Source of the DNA: Zanthoxylum bungeanum
Taxonomy: Eukaryota > Streptophyta > Magnoliopsida > Sapindales > Rutaceae
Assembly (NCBI GenBank): GCA_019454045.1
Contig: SKCR01032771.1
Span: 186,001-250,000 of the forward strand
Direction of reading: 5' to 3'
Length of the DNA stretch: 64,000 bases
The position numbers were made by a program, and so were the translations under genes. The notes beneath the pieces were generated by a model. The model worked only from the letters and a program-made list of their open reading frames with translations. It searched no databases and had not been told where the DNA came from. Shown here piece by piece: positions 35,320-46,800 of the stretch. Within the stretch, counting starts at the first letter, position 1. Every line of letters starts with the position of its first letter.

Positions 35320-35990
35320 GAACTGAACTTTCTTGTTAGTTCTTTGTTCTTTATTAATGTAATTGGAAGGTTGATTTGATAAAAGAGGGAAGGAATTTGA
35401 TGGCATTACAAAAGTCTTACGAGTCAATTATGTCTATACTGATGGAAACAGCCTGTTGGCAAATTCACCATTGTAATTATGCCTAGCTTTGATATCTCAT
35501 TGAAATCAAGAATGCTTCTCTTTTTCACATTTCTCTATCCAGCCCTTTTTTCCCCTAATAGAATTTAGTGTTATTAATGTTTCCTTAATGATATGTTTCT
35601 TTCCTAATGTGCTTGGCTTATTGTTGGATGACTTAATTAGGTTTTTCCATTTGTAATTAGTTGATCTTTAATTATTGCTCCATAGACTTAATCCTGATTG
35701 CTGAACTTTCATCATATAAAGAGTTGGATTGGATTATGTTATTTTTGTTATCTTTTAGGTTGTTAGAGAGGCTTAATCTAATATGCTCATCATTAATAAT
35801 TTATTTTAACCCATCTCCATTTTCTTATTTTATATACTGTGATCTGCTTTTGATGGGAACTTTCAATAACCCACTTTATTCCTTTTTAGTGTTTGTCAAA
35901 AGAGATTCCTTCTGGTGCCTGTAGCACTCTAGTTCAGATCAGGGGTGGCCCTGATTTGGCCCGGGTTTTAGGTCTTAAACGAGATCTTAA
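35320..35990. other. 3' flank of ELF4-like gene, no further gene
   Basis: T-rich 3' UTR-like sequence, then spacer. A caggggtgg phrase at 35940 resembles one hAT tip, but no second tip is found. Confidence 0.5.
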
Positions 35991-36008
35991 AGTATGGTCT
36001 CTACTGGG

Positions 36009-36105
36009 AGGAGGTATATCATGATTCGGGTGTATATGTCATCTCTCTCACAGCAGTTGGGCCTCACACAGATGACATATACACCCGAAACATAATATAA
36101 TTTTT
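36009..36105. mobile_element. 97-bp foldback element with 11-bp duplication
   Basis: Two perfect 20-bp inverted arms, ttcgggtgtatatgtcatct (36025-36044) and its complement (36070-36089), enclose a 25-nt loop. Imperfect pairing extends outward for about 10 bp. The unit is flanked by an exact 11-bp direct repeat, TCTCTACTGGG, at 35998-36008 and 36106-36116. The duplication length fits a Mutator-type MITE (8-11 bp), but the unit is very short. Confidence 0.65.
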
Positions 36106-36119
36106 TCTCTACTGGGTGA

Positions 36120-36123
36120 AAGA

Positions 36124-36156
<33 letters not shown>

Positions 36157-37056
36157 AAGTCATATTATATTTTTACAAATTAAAATTTCTTTAGACTTAA
36201 ACTCTAATTTTGAATCAAACTTTATACCTCAACCAACTGCCTATATGGACGGTACTAGAGCCGTCTCTAGTTCAGGTTATAGTGAAGAGTTGGTATATAC
36301 TGTTCTTTTTATCCTGAGATAACAATTCATCAATCTCTATCTCTAGAATCTCTCCTTTATTTCACTTCACAAACTCACATATATGCAGACCAAGAAGTTG
36401 ATTGAACAGGTGCTTTTTCCAGTGGACCCAGTGACATGGTTTCATTCATTTTTTTTTTTTTTTGGGTATTTTTTTCTGAATCATTCATTAGCTTTTTTTT
36501 TTATTTAGGGTGAAGACCCATGTGAATGATTGCAGTGAACAGCAAGTGCTGGTTTTTGGCTTATATTTTGGGAGCATGTGAACAGAGACCCTACATTTTT
36601 AAATTTGCAGCTTGCACTTTCTGCATATGGATGTTCATAGCAATAACCAACATCAATGTTATTTTAATTGTTGATTAAAGATGCTTAAACTTGGATTATA
36701 TTATGTTGCTTTCACACTTAACATGTTATAACAACTAGTAATCTAAAGGTTATTGTTGTCTTTTACTCCAAATTTGGTCATTTGTTGACATCATGCTCAC
36801 TTTTGCTGCCACATTCCACCTTGCTGATGATTTGAATACTTAAATCATATGTTGCATGGCAAAATATGCATCATTGTTTTTATTCTGATTCTTCTTGATA
36901 AGATATACTCTCTGTCCTTTCCATTATGCTGCACATTTTGAGTCTAAGATCCTCCGAGGACTTGATTATCAATCCATTGTTATGATCTATCCATGTGATT
37001 TAAAAGTGTTTCAAGAATATATAGAGAGAAGATTAGATATATGATGAGAAATGTAA
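36120..37056. other. Intergenic DNA, no gene seen
   Basis: A TA tract at 36136-36154, then mixed spacer with poly-T runs near 36450-36500. Nothing coding is recognisable. Confidence 0.5.
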
Positions 37057-37180
37057 AGCAGGGGTGAACAAAAAGGGTATGATCCGATCCAACCCGAACC
37101 TCCTCTTCAATTTTCGGGTTTCGAGGTCAAATATTGCCTTGACCTGACCCGTTCGGTTCGAAAATGACCCAACTGAGTGG
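37057..37180. mobile_element. hAT-type MITE end fragment
   Basis: caggggtgaacaaaaaggg, followed by ccaacccgaacc and gacccgttcgg words, looks like one hAT tip and its sub-terminal array. The matching tip is not present, so the element is truncated or decayed. Confidence 0.4.
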
Positions 37181-37271
37181 AAAGATTAATATTGTTGTGG
37201 CGAAAAAAGGGGAATTTGAAAGCTTTTTGATAAGGAAGGGAAGAGAGATGATGGTTTTAAGAAAAATAAAT

Positions 37272-37939
37272 TAGTGTTCAAAAAATCGAATTAGGCGGCC
37301 CTTAGGGGCTAAGCGGTCTTAGTTCGTCCCGAATATGGAGTAAATCGGTCATTTAGACAGTCTGCAAGTCTAGGTGGGTTCTAGGCTGGTAGGTCAAAAA
37401 ATTGTGTTATTAGTATGATTTCTGATTCATATCCATTTTTCTATTTTATTTTATCATAAAATTGCAATTATAAGACACTGACTTGATCAAATAAGGCGTA
37501 TAGTAATTAATGAATTGATCAAATATAATTATTGAATTGATCAGTTAAAATAATTATTATTTATTGGTTAATTTGAAATTTGAGTGTGTGATAACTGAAC
37601 TGATCAGTTCAATTAATTATTTTTTATAGTTCTTTTCAATGAAAAACTCATTTGTTTTTTATCATGTATTGCTCATTTATTTATAAGTTGTTCCAAGGTA
37701 TTGTAAATTGTACAAGATAAGAAAGAGGACATGAATATATTTTTTTTTTCAAATAAAGGAAGATGACATAAATACATTTTTTTTTTCAAATAATCCATTA
37801 CATAATTACAATTTTTTTGAATAAAATAATAAAACCGCCTAGCACCTCATAGTCTGTCCGTCTAGGCGCCGCTTAGAAAGCCTAGGCGCTAGGCCCTCCA
37901 TCATCGCCCAACTAGCGCCCAACGTTTTTTAAAACATTG
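37272..37939. mobile_element. hAT-type MITE (CCTAGGCGC-rich)
   Basis: A 668-bp unit. Its left tip tagtgttcaaaaaatcg pairs with the right end cgttttttaaaacattg. Near the ends it has aggcggccc and ctaagcgg on the left, and gcctaggcgctagg on the right. It is flanked by aaataaat (37264-37271) and aaatacat (37940-37947), an 8-bp duplication matching at seven positions. No transposase is present. Confidence 0.65.
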
Positions 37940-38027
37940 AAATACATCATGCAACTTGCTATTCATTTTTAAAAATCGACTTGTAAGGAGAATCATACAA
38001 TAAAATGCGCAATCCTAGAATACACTA

Positions 38028-38160
38028 GGGGTGAGTAAACCCAACCCGCGACCCACTCAAGTTATGTGTGAGTTGGGAAATTTTTCCCAACCTAACGGGT
38101 TTGGTCAATCAGCACGAGTTAAGAGTTGATGCGGGTCGAAAAAAATTTTAATCCACAACC
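38028..38160. mobile_element. hAT-type MITE end fragment
   Basis: ctaggggtgagtaaacccaacccg, followed by words such as gagttgggaaat and gatgcgggtcg, looks like a single transposon end. There is no matching right tip. Confidence 0.35.
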
Positions 38161-38673
38161 CTCATATTAATTATTTTTTATTTTTATAATTTAATTTTTG
38201 ATATTTTAACGTCATTGAATTTTATATTTTTAATCCTTTTTTTCTTTCCTATACACCGGTCAATGGCATGAACACTTCTGACATCCGAGAGCTTTATTTA
38301 AGAGCATCTCCAATGCCATTTGGATATTTGGCACCATTTTGGTGGAAAAAAAATAATAATATAAGTTTACATTAAAATGATGCAAAAAGAAATTCACTCT
38401 TCAACTTTTACAATTTTACTCTTTCCACTATAAATTATATTTTCAAATATTGATTTGAATGCAATTTCAGATGACCAAGATTCAATGTTTGAACACATTC
38501 GATCTATTGGAGAGAAGAAAGAAAATATGAAAAGAAAACAAAGTGATACAAAAAAATAAAATAAAATAAGAGTTTGGAGACCATCCAAGAAAAAGCTCGG
38601 ACAATGAAGGTTTCAATTGATCAAGTTAGGATGGGTGGGTATGGAGTAAAAGCTCGTCAAATGGAAAAGAAAT

Positions 38674-39623
38674 TGTTGACGGGTGATTTTCGTTTTAGGG
38701 GTAGTTTCGAGATAATCCTCCCAAGACAATCCTCATTCAACCTTGAATTTGTTTGGTTATGGGAAACCAAAAGCAAATATAGCAAAAAGGCAAGAAAAAC
38801 ATAAAGATCGACAAATAGTATTTAACGTGGTTCGGCGGAGTAAGTCCAGCTTACGTCCACGGGCACAAAGTGGGGGTTACTTTTATTGCCAAAACGAGCT
38901 CGGCCGACCTGTTTATGGACGGAACTGAAGAAAACTGAGCTGTTGGTTTGTGGTGTTTTTACAAGTAGTGTTTTCTTTGTTACAAAATTTGCTATCCAAA
39001 ATGACCATCCCCTATAAAAAAAATCTAACTTCTTTTTATATATTCAGAGATTACAACATTGTTCCCATGATCTCATGACGTTTTCCGCGTGATTCCCGAC
39101 TGATTGATGGGTTCTCTGCCCCAAAACTGTCGTCGCCGAAAGTGAATCTGCCATCTGACGGCTTGTCACATCACTCTGCCCCATCTTCTGCCACACGCAA
39201 TACAACGAAGCCAGCCTGTAAAGTGCCCTCGAACAGTGGCACATGTCAAAGAGAAAAGCTCAAACTACCTTGATCACTCGTCAGTTCTCCATGAGGTCGG
39301 TCAAATGATCTACCGAACTACCCAAACTGTCATCGTTCTGACCCTGACTGTCCGACCCATCTGTCGTGGTATCGAAGGTGAAACAGAACTGAGCTAAGCT
39401 ACCGGGCTCTTGTGGTCGGTCTCCGCACTGATGCGGTCGGTCTCTAAATCTATACCATACGGTGTGCTCTGGTCGGTCAGATCTAGGAAACCGAGTCCGA
39501 ACTCTAAGTCTGGTTGAGAAACAGCCAATACCCTCCGAGTACTGGTCCTCCCAATGAGGAAAACCTCCTCTCTGCCCTTGCCGAACCGTTCAGATACCTT
39601 AGTCATAAAAATTACCATCAACA
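38674..39623. mobile_element. LTR copy 1 of a close pair, TGTTGA...ATCAACA family
   Basis: A 950-bp LTR starting TGTTGACGGG and ending CCATCAACA, with the tttaacgtggttcggcgg block at 38820 and the ttacgtccacgg block at 38850. It is about 95% like the copy at 40064-40998 by eye; for example, the out-of-phase frames at 39044 and 40420 translate almost identically. The flanks of this copy alone (gaaat, tatgt) do not match. Confidence 0.75.
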
Positions 39624-40063
39624 TATGTCCCATAGTTCTAGGGTGTTCGTGGTGCGGTTCGGGTCGGTTTTTTCGTTTTTCACTTCAAACCTTGCGAGTT
39701 AGCGGTTTGAGAAATTAGAAACCGAAACCGCAAATTTGATAAGGAAAATCGTTGCGGTTCGGGTTGGCGGTTTAGGAGGGTTGGGTTGGCAGTTTGGATT
39801 ATAAATTTTTTAAGAAAATTTTGTGTATTTTCACATAATAATTGAAGAGAAAAAATACCTAATTTTCATTTATACATTGCATATCGTCATATGATCATTA
39901 AATATCTTAAATTTCATGGTTAATAAAGGAAAAAATATAAAATAATATCTAATTGAACGCGGGTCGGCGGTTAAGGCGGTTCGGGTCACAGTTTGAGTCA
40001 AAATTTAATATTTTGGGCGGTTCGGGTCACGGTTGGGTCAAAACCGCACATCGACCCAAAATT
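39624..40063. mobile_element. MITE-like segment between the two LTR copies
   Basis: A 440-bp stretch starting near ctagggtgttcgtggtgcgg and ending near aaccgcacatcgaccc, with gcggttcggg words at both ends. It resembles the hAT MITEs elsewhere in the window but belongs to another family. Its right junction runs straight into an LTR copy that lacks its first bases, so no target duplication can be defined. Confidence 0.45.
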
Positions 40064-40998
40064 TACGATTTTTCGTCCCAGTGGCAGTTTCGAGATAACC
40101 CTCCCGAGACAACCCTCATTCAACCTTGAATTTGTTTGGTTATGGGAAACCAAAAGAAAATATAGCAAAAAGTCAAGAAAAACACAAATATCGACAAAAA
40201 GTATTTAACAAGGTTCGGCGGAGCAAGTCCAGCCTACGTCCACGGCCACAAAGTGGGGGGTTACTTTTATTTCCAAAATGAGCTCGGCCGACCTGTTTAT
40301 GGACGGAACTGAAGAAAATCGAGCTATTGGTTTGTGGTGTTTTAGTGTTTTATTTGTTACAAGTTTTGCTATCCAAAATGATCATCCCCTACAAACAAAT
40401 ATAACTTCTCTTTATATACTCAGAGATTACAACATTGTTCCCATGATCTCATGAAGTTTTCTGTGTGATTCCCGGCTGATTGATGAGTTCTCTGCCCCAA
40501 AACTGTCGTCGCCGAAAATGAATCTGCCATATGACGGCTTGTCACATCACTCTGCCTCATCTTCTGCCACACGCAATACAACGAAGCCAGCCTGTAAAGT
40601 GCCCTCGAACAGTGGCACATGTCAAAGAGAAAAGCCCAAACTACCCTGATCACTCGTCAGTTCTCCATGAGGTCGGTCAAATGATCTACTGAACTGCCCA
40701 AATTGCCCCCGTCCTGACCCTGACTGTCCGACCCATCTGCCGTGGTATCGAAGGTGAAACAGAATTGAGCTGAGCTACCGGGCTCTTGTGGTCGGTCTCC
40801 GCACTGATGCGGTCGGTCTCTGAATCTATACCATACAGTGTGCTCTGGTCGGTCAGATCCAGGAAACCGAGTCCGAACTCTAAGTCTGGTTGAGAAACAA
40901 CCAATACCCTCCGAGTACTGGTCCTCCCAATGAGGAAAACCTCCTATCTGCCCTTGCTGAACCGTTCAGATACCTTAGTCATAAAAATACCATCAACA
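40064..40998. mobile_element. LTR copy 2 of a close pair, 5' tip missing
   Basis: Homology to copy 1 begins at acgatttttcgt (about 40064), so the TGTTGACGGG tip is absent. It ends CCATCAACA at 40998. The sequence after it, taaat, matches four of five bases of gaaat before copy 1, so both may be the LTRs of one insertion. Confidence 0.7.
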
Positions 40999-41061
40999 TA
41001 AATTACCAACTCGAGGCTATCAAATTAGCTTAAAAATTATAGCGACGTCAACGTGAATATT

Positions 41062-41251
41062 TTTTTATTTTATTTTTTTGAAATCGTTGGAAATCTCACC
41101 ACCAAACCACCCCCTTCTGACTTAAACGGAGCAGTTAAAACCCCCAGTTGTCCTAGAGTCCTACAAGAAACGCACTCTCTAGATTCGAACCCAAGACCTC
41201 AAGGTGAGATCTTGAAACATACACTACCAAGCCACGCCCCTTGGGGACCAT
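41062..41251 (-). mobile_element. tRNA-derived SINE with 12-bp target duplication
   Basis: Minus-strand copy with an A-box-like ggcgtggcttggtagtg, a B-box-like ggtcttgggttcgaatc, and a poly-A tail on the left. It is flanked by aacgtgaatatt (41050-41061) and aacgttaatatt (41252-41263), one mismatch in 12. Confidence 0.8.
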
Positions 41252-41263
41252 AACGTTAATATT

Positions 41264-42512
41264 ATCGAAAGCAAAAAGAAAAAATTTATATTAAAAAAAA
41301 AGTAAAAGTAATAATAATAATAAGTGCTCTAATTAAACAAATCCAGCAAGCACCCGCTATTTTGGCCAACCTTCAACTGAATACGAAGTGAAAATGGGTG
41401 CAACTTATTTGGACAATATTCAAATCCAATATGGAGGAAGCGTATGATTTTGGCGAAATATGATTACTGTTATTAATTATTATTGTAATGTATAGTGTGT
41501 TTTTTCCTTTAATTGTGTTTCAAGTTTTGTGCTTCATTAATTAATATATTTTAAGTTATGTGTTTCATTATTTTCATTATATTTTTTCATTTCAATTAAT
41601 TAACAAGTATAATATATTCAATATTAAACTCATTTTAAAGATCTCAACAAATAGTAATTAATGATATGATTTTTTTTGTTACATATTTTTAATTTATAAA
41701 TGATGTTATAAATTAAAATCAAGTGTAATAATATAACTAGTACAAGGGTTAAATTTGTAATTGACAGCGACAGTGCTGCGCCAATTTCATTCTTCTTGGA
41801 CGGCGCAATTTGCGTTACTTTGAAGTTAACATTTTGATGAAATCACTCTAAGAATGAATGTATTGTTTCTTTGCACCTCTATCACTGACTGCCCCAATGA
41901 CTTTGTGAAGTACACAACTGTGTGGTCGGCCACTTCAATTATGGACAGCGAGATTTTCAATATTTAAATCTGAATCACTCAATCCGAATCGAGTAATTTG
42001 ACTACGAAATTTCCAATCTACATCTACAAGTAAATAATCTTTCCACCCACCTCAATATACACTATAAATTCAAATCATATTGTGAATTCATTCACCTCAT
42101 CACTGTTCATCATACCAATATACACAGTATGAATTCAAAATCATAGCAGTAAATATACACTTGTCAAAATGACATATCACTAACCAAATGAGCCTATTAA
42201 CAAAAATGCTCTTACATACCATACTTTTCGTTATTATATTAAGTCTCCCATTTTGCTTGCATGCTTTGCAAGTAATCAAAACTATAAACATTTTATTTCT
42301 TTACTTCTATTACCAGCACAGCAATTCCAAAAGATTCAATTTAACAGAAATACAACAATAAACTACAATACCAATAAACAAATAATTATAATCTTCATTA
42401 AAACTGATATTATTATTATTATTATACACATATACACATATAACTATGATCCATTACAACACTTGTGCTACAATCAACTTATGATCTGTCCCGCTTGACC
42501 TTGCTGTTAAAC
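41264..42512. other. Spacer and 3' flank of the cohesin gene
   Basis: AT-rich DNA with (TAA)n near 41311-41323 and (ATT)n near 42410-42424. No other gene is seen. Confidence 0.55.
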
Positions 42513-42600
42513 CTACAAATTACATGGAACTAAATAGGGAGATGGTTTAGATCAAATTGAAAAAAAAAAAGAAAAGAATCCGGTGATGAAGAAATCTTAC
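42513..42600 (-). other. Possible 3' UTR intron of the cohesin gene
   Basis: Reading the minus strand past the stop, a good donor (ggatgggg|gtaaga-like, 42600) and an acceptor (atttgtag, ending at 42513) would remove 88 nt. This is inferred from splice-site sequence only. Confidence 0.4.
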
Positions 42601-42677
42601 CCCATCCAGATCGAGCGTCAGCCAACTACAACTACATAAATCTTTCCAACAGTATCTGCGCTTTCCAGTGTAAGGGA

Positions 42678-43826
42678 TTAGAAGTCCGATTTCATGAGTT
42701 TTGCTCGAGGCTTTATATTAATGTTCTCCAAGGGCTCTGCTTGTTCTACATGGATGTAATCCTTTGTTTTCAGAACCTGACATTTAGCATATTTTTGTCA
42801 TAAGCAATGGGCCAGTTTAAGTTTTTACTCGGCATAACAAATATTGAATTGTGCATCATTAAGGTGATGAAAATTGCAAGATAGAAAATTACCCAACAAA
42901 ACAAACACGGAAATGAGAAGAGACTAATTAGCTATGCATTGCTCACACATAAGTTAAATAAACCACCGTTTCGAACAAGTAAAACCACTATTCCACAAAC
43001 AAAAGTGCTCTTTGGTATTAGCAATACAAGCATGTATTTCTTTATCTTCCACCACTTCAAGTTCTTATTATATATAGAATCGTTCAGGATGCATTTATGT
43101 TTATCGATAATCATAAAATATGTTTATCGGACAAGAAGATCAAACATAACTTCGATCCACTGAAAGTTTGATTGACATACCAGTGTTTCGAAGAACATCC
43201 TTGATGCTTCCTTTCGAGTTTTACCCGCTAATAGATGGTCCAGTGTGAGAACCTTCCTTCCTTGTAAAGCTTCTCTACCAAACAAAGTTTGCAAATACTT
43301 GGAAACAGCCCTACAACAAAGAGTATCAGCAATTGTGAAAAAAAAAAAAAGCTTCCTAAATAAATCAAAGAAAAAAAATCTGCCAACTAGTTGCATAATT
43401 AAAATTGCCAACAAAATTGTTAACCCCAGCAAACATTGGAACTAATTCAGCCAATTATCTCTAGCAAAAGAGGGCACATACTAATTATTTGAGGTTAAAT
43501 ACTATCGTTTGGCCTTTATCTATTAGAAATTAATTTAAGGTCAACTGGTTACTTAACATGGTATCAAAAGCGGGTAGACTACGTACTATTGTGTTAAAAA
43601 AAAATAGTATATTTGCTAGTTGTTAAGTTTGTAGTTGTGGTTGTGTTTAGTTCACATGCCTTGAGATCAAGTACAATAGTTGGACACTTACCTATCAGTT
43701 GAAGCTTATAAGATCAAGTGTCCAACTTGACACCAATTCTAAAAATAGCCTCACTAAGGAGAGAGAGAACAGGCAAGGGAGGTAAGGCGTGAACAGGAAA
43801 TATTTTTCCACGTAAATATTATGAAC

Positions 43827-43872
<46 letters not shown>

Positions 43873-46800
43873 AAACGAGAGAGCAGGAAATGTTCTTCTA
43901 AGTAAAGATGTCACTATTTGTCCTATGATAAAATAAAAATCCAATGTAATATGTTATGAACTGGGAAAACAAACCAACCACAAGAAGCATACTCACTTGG
44001 TGCGGGAAGACCATCCACTATTCTCAAGAATGCGAGCATCCTCGGGACACCCATCACCATCATCATAATCTTCAGCTACTTCATCATCATCTACATTCAA
44101 AAACTCTGGGAAAGAAAAAATGACATAAGAAATTAACGAACTCCAGAACACAAACATACAGAAGAAGAAGAAGAAGAAGAAGCATTTTTAATTTGCAATC
44201 ACAAAGAAACTACCCAAACTACATATTTCCAACAATATCACTCCTACAGGCATGGCCTATCAGAAATTAGAAATCATTTCCTTTCTCCAATGAAAATGAA
44301 GCTTCCCAGGTACAAAACAGAATGAAAATCTTGAAAAGATGTAAAAGGCAAACCAATCATTAGGCTCCAACCACTAGGTTTCAGACATTTAAGCTCTGAG
44401 AGCAGTCACATACGTTAAAAAACGAAAACTTTCCACAAACACAGAACTTCATTCAACCAAAAGCATTTATGAAATTCCTTCCGAAACTTTTCATGGGAAA
44501 ATACAACTTTTAGAATACTTATAAATAAACAACAATCCAGAACACAACACAATGAATGAGAAACAAACCTGTATCATTGCCAACAGTGACTTCTTCAAAT
44601 TCCTGCACCATAAAGCACAAAGTAATCAGAGCATGCCTCAAAAATTATGTATAAGACTCGGTTATTCTGTTCTAGGGATGGCAATTCTGGGAATGGACAC
44701 CCATTTCATTACCCAAACCTGGAAAATTGGCATCCAAATCCCAAGCACTCTCAAATTTTGAAGATCCATTAGAGTAGGGATGGGTAGTAGTAGGAAGAGA
44801 GGAAAGTAATGGAAATCCATTACCATATCCAAATCCAGAAAACTGCCATCCTTACTCACTTCTAATAAGAGTCAAGTATAAGTGCCAAAGCAATCTTTAC
44901 ATCAATAAAAAGCAAACTCTGGGAATATCCATCACACAACTTTTAAGAGATTAAAAGAAATGGAAAAAGAACAAAGAAAGCCTACTAAACAAATGCAAAC
45001 ACTACAGAAGCAAATCCAAAATGAAAAATAGATCGATTTTCCAACTTACACCGGTAAGCATTGTTCCATCATCCATCACACTCTGCAAATTAACATGACT
45101 TTTTCCATCATCCAATGAAATATTTCTCACATCTCCACCAAGTTCGACAGAATGAATAGAATCTATTACCGGTTCTTCACAAAACATAAGGTTAGAGGCT
45201 GGGTCCCTCCCATAAAAACCCAAGTCCGCAGCCAGATCTCCATCCTCATTCATAACCTCTAGCTTACTATCATCACCATTTGCAGAAGCCAAGTCATTGC
45301 ACCCCTCAGCCCCAACTTTGCCTTCCTCCACCAAAACCTTGTCTGGTCCTTTTGCTTCAGTTTCAACAGCAACAATATCTTCAATGTTTCTATCAACAGG
45401 TTGAGCATCCACCTGCTCAGGCGTCAAGCACAAGGCATCCATATGCAGAGAAGCATCTGCAGCGTTGATTTTCTCTTCAGCTGGCAAGTTACAAATTTCT
45501 ATAGAAGGAACATCAGTCTGAGATGATGTTTCAACCCCACGATTCACAGAACAAGTAGCCTCGTCGGTAACTTCAATATTTCCTCTGTCAACGTCCATTT
45601 CAGTTAGATCGGCCAACGGTTCATAGTGCAATGTTTTAAGACCGGGTACATCAGTAACAGAATTTATATGCTCTTGGATATCTGTATCATTAGCACCTAA
45701 CTGTAGGTCTTCATGGCTCTCAGTTTGAATGGATGTCTCAGCAAGTTGTGTTTCACCATTATTTCTGAGAACCTCAGGTTCTTTGCTCTCTTCATTTCCA
45801 CCTTCTTCAACTACGTTAGGCAAAATAGAGCAATCTACATTATTTGCTACTTCAGAAGAACTATGATTTTCATCATTCTCGGAAATAGTGATTTTGCTTA
45901 GATCGTGTGTTTCACAGTGCACACTTGTCAGTTCAGCCGACATACCTAAAGATATACCAAAACCAACTCATTTAGTTATAGGGAAAACGTTAAAAATTCC
46001 TTCAAAACAATGTGTAAATTTGAAGCATCAAGCAAAGATTAAATCGAAAAAATGCATAAATATAATTGATATTCTGCAACAAGAACTTCTGTCACCTAGA
46101 TTAAACTACACCAACAAAATCAGATGCCCCATTTCCAAGAGCAATTTATGATTGTCATTAAGTTGAGAGAGATAATAGCTATGTCACAGGTTCAATGGAC
46201 CAGTACGCGATAAATTTTGTGTTACAAATAGAAAATGAAGACAACAAATGAATGTTGAAACTGTAGAACAGCAGTTTAGATTAAAGATAGAGGAGAAGTA
46301 GGGGGGCAGCGAGAGAGAGCCCAATAATAAATAAAAAAATATAGATCACGAGTTCAATTACAAGAAGAAAAAATAGGCAAGCCAGACCTGCTGAAACATA
46401 GCACCATAACTCACCAGTAAATATCGGTTCACTAAAAACATCATCCTCCATGAACTGTATCCGAATCATCAAAATTTCAGGGCAAGTGCAAGGAGCTTTT
46501 TTCCGTATGCGACGTATGTCTTCAGTATTCATCAACTGTTGACGTATTATACTGCAAAAGACACAGCAGGCAAACACATCAGTGGTTAGTTATTAGAGGA
46601 AGATCTAGCCAAGGTTCGAAAACGCGGTATGCGGTGCGAGACGGTCCCCCACGTGAGGCGAGGCGGTCGAGGCAACAGCCTCAATCCAAACAAAAAAAAA
46701 ACTAAAACCATAAAACCATCAAAATGAAATCATCCACAACACATCAATACCAACTAATTCATAAAAGCATCCATCAAAACTAAACAAAATGAAACATAAC

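Noticed and set aside
35940..35990. hAT tip (caggggtgg) after the ELF4-like gene
   Set aside because: No matching right tip or target duplication could be found, so it is not called as an element.
38574..38673. Short open stretch that could be an exon
   Set aside because: It ends at the LTR start at 38674, has no recognisable domain and no convincing splice sites.
45280..45468. Proline/glutamine-rich open frame on +
   Set aside because: It is the antisense shadow of cohesin exon 11.
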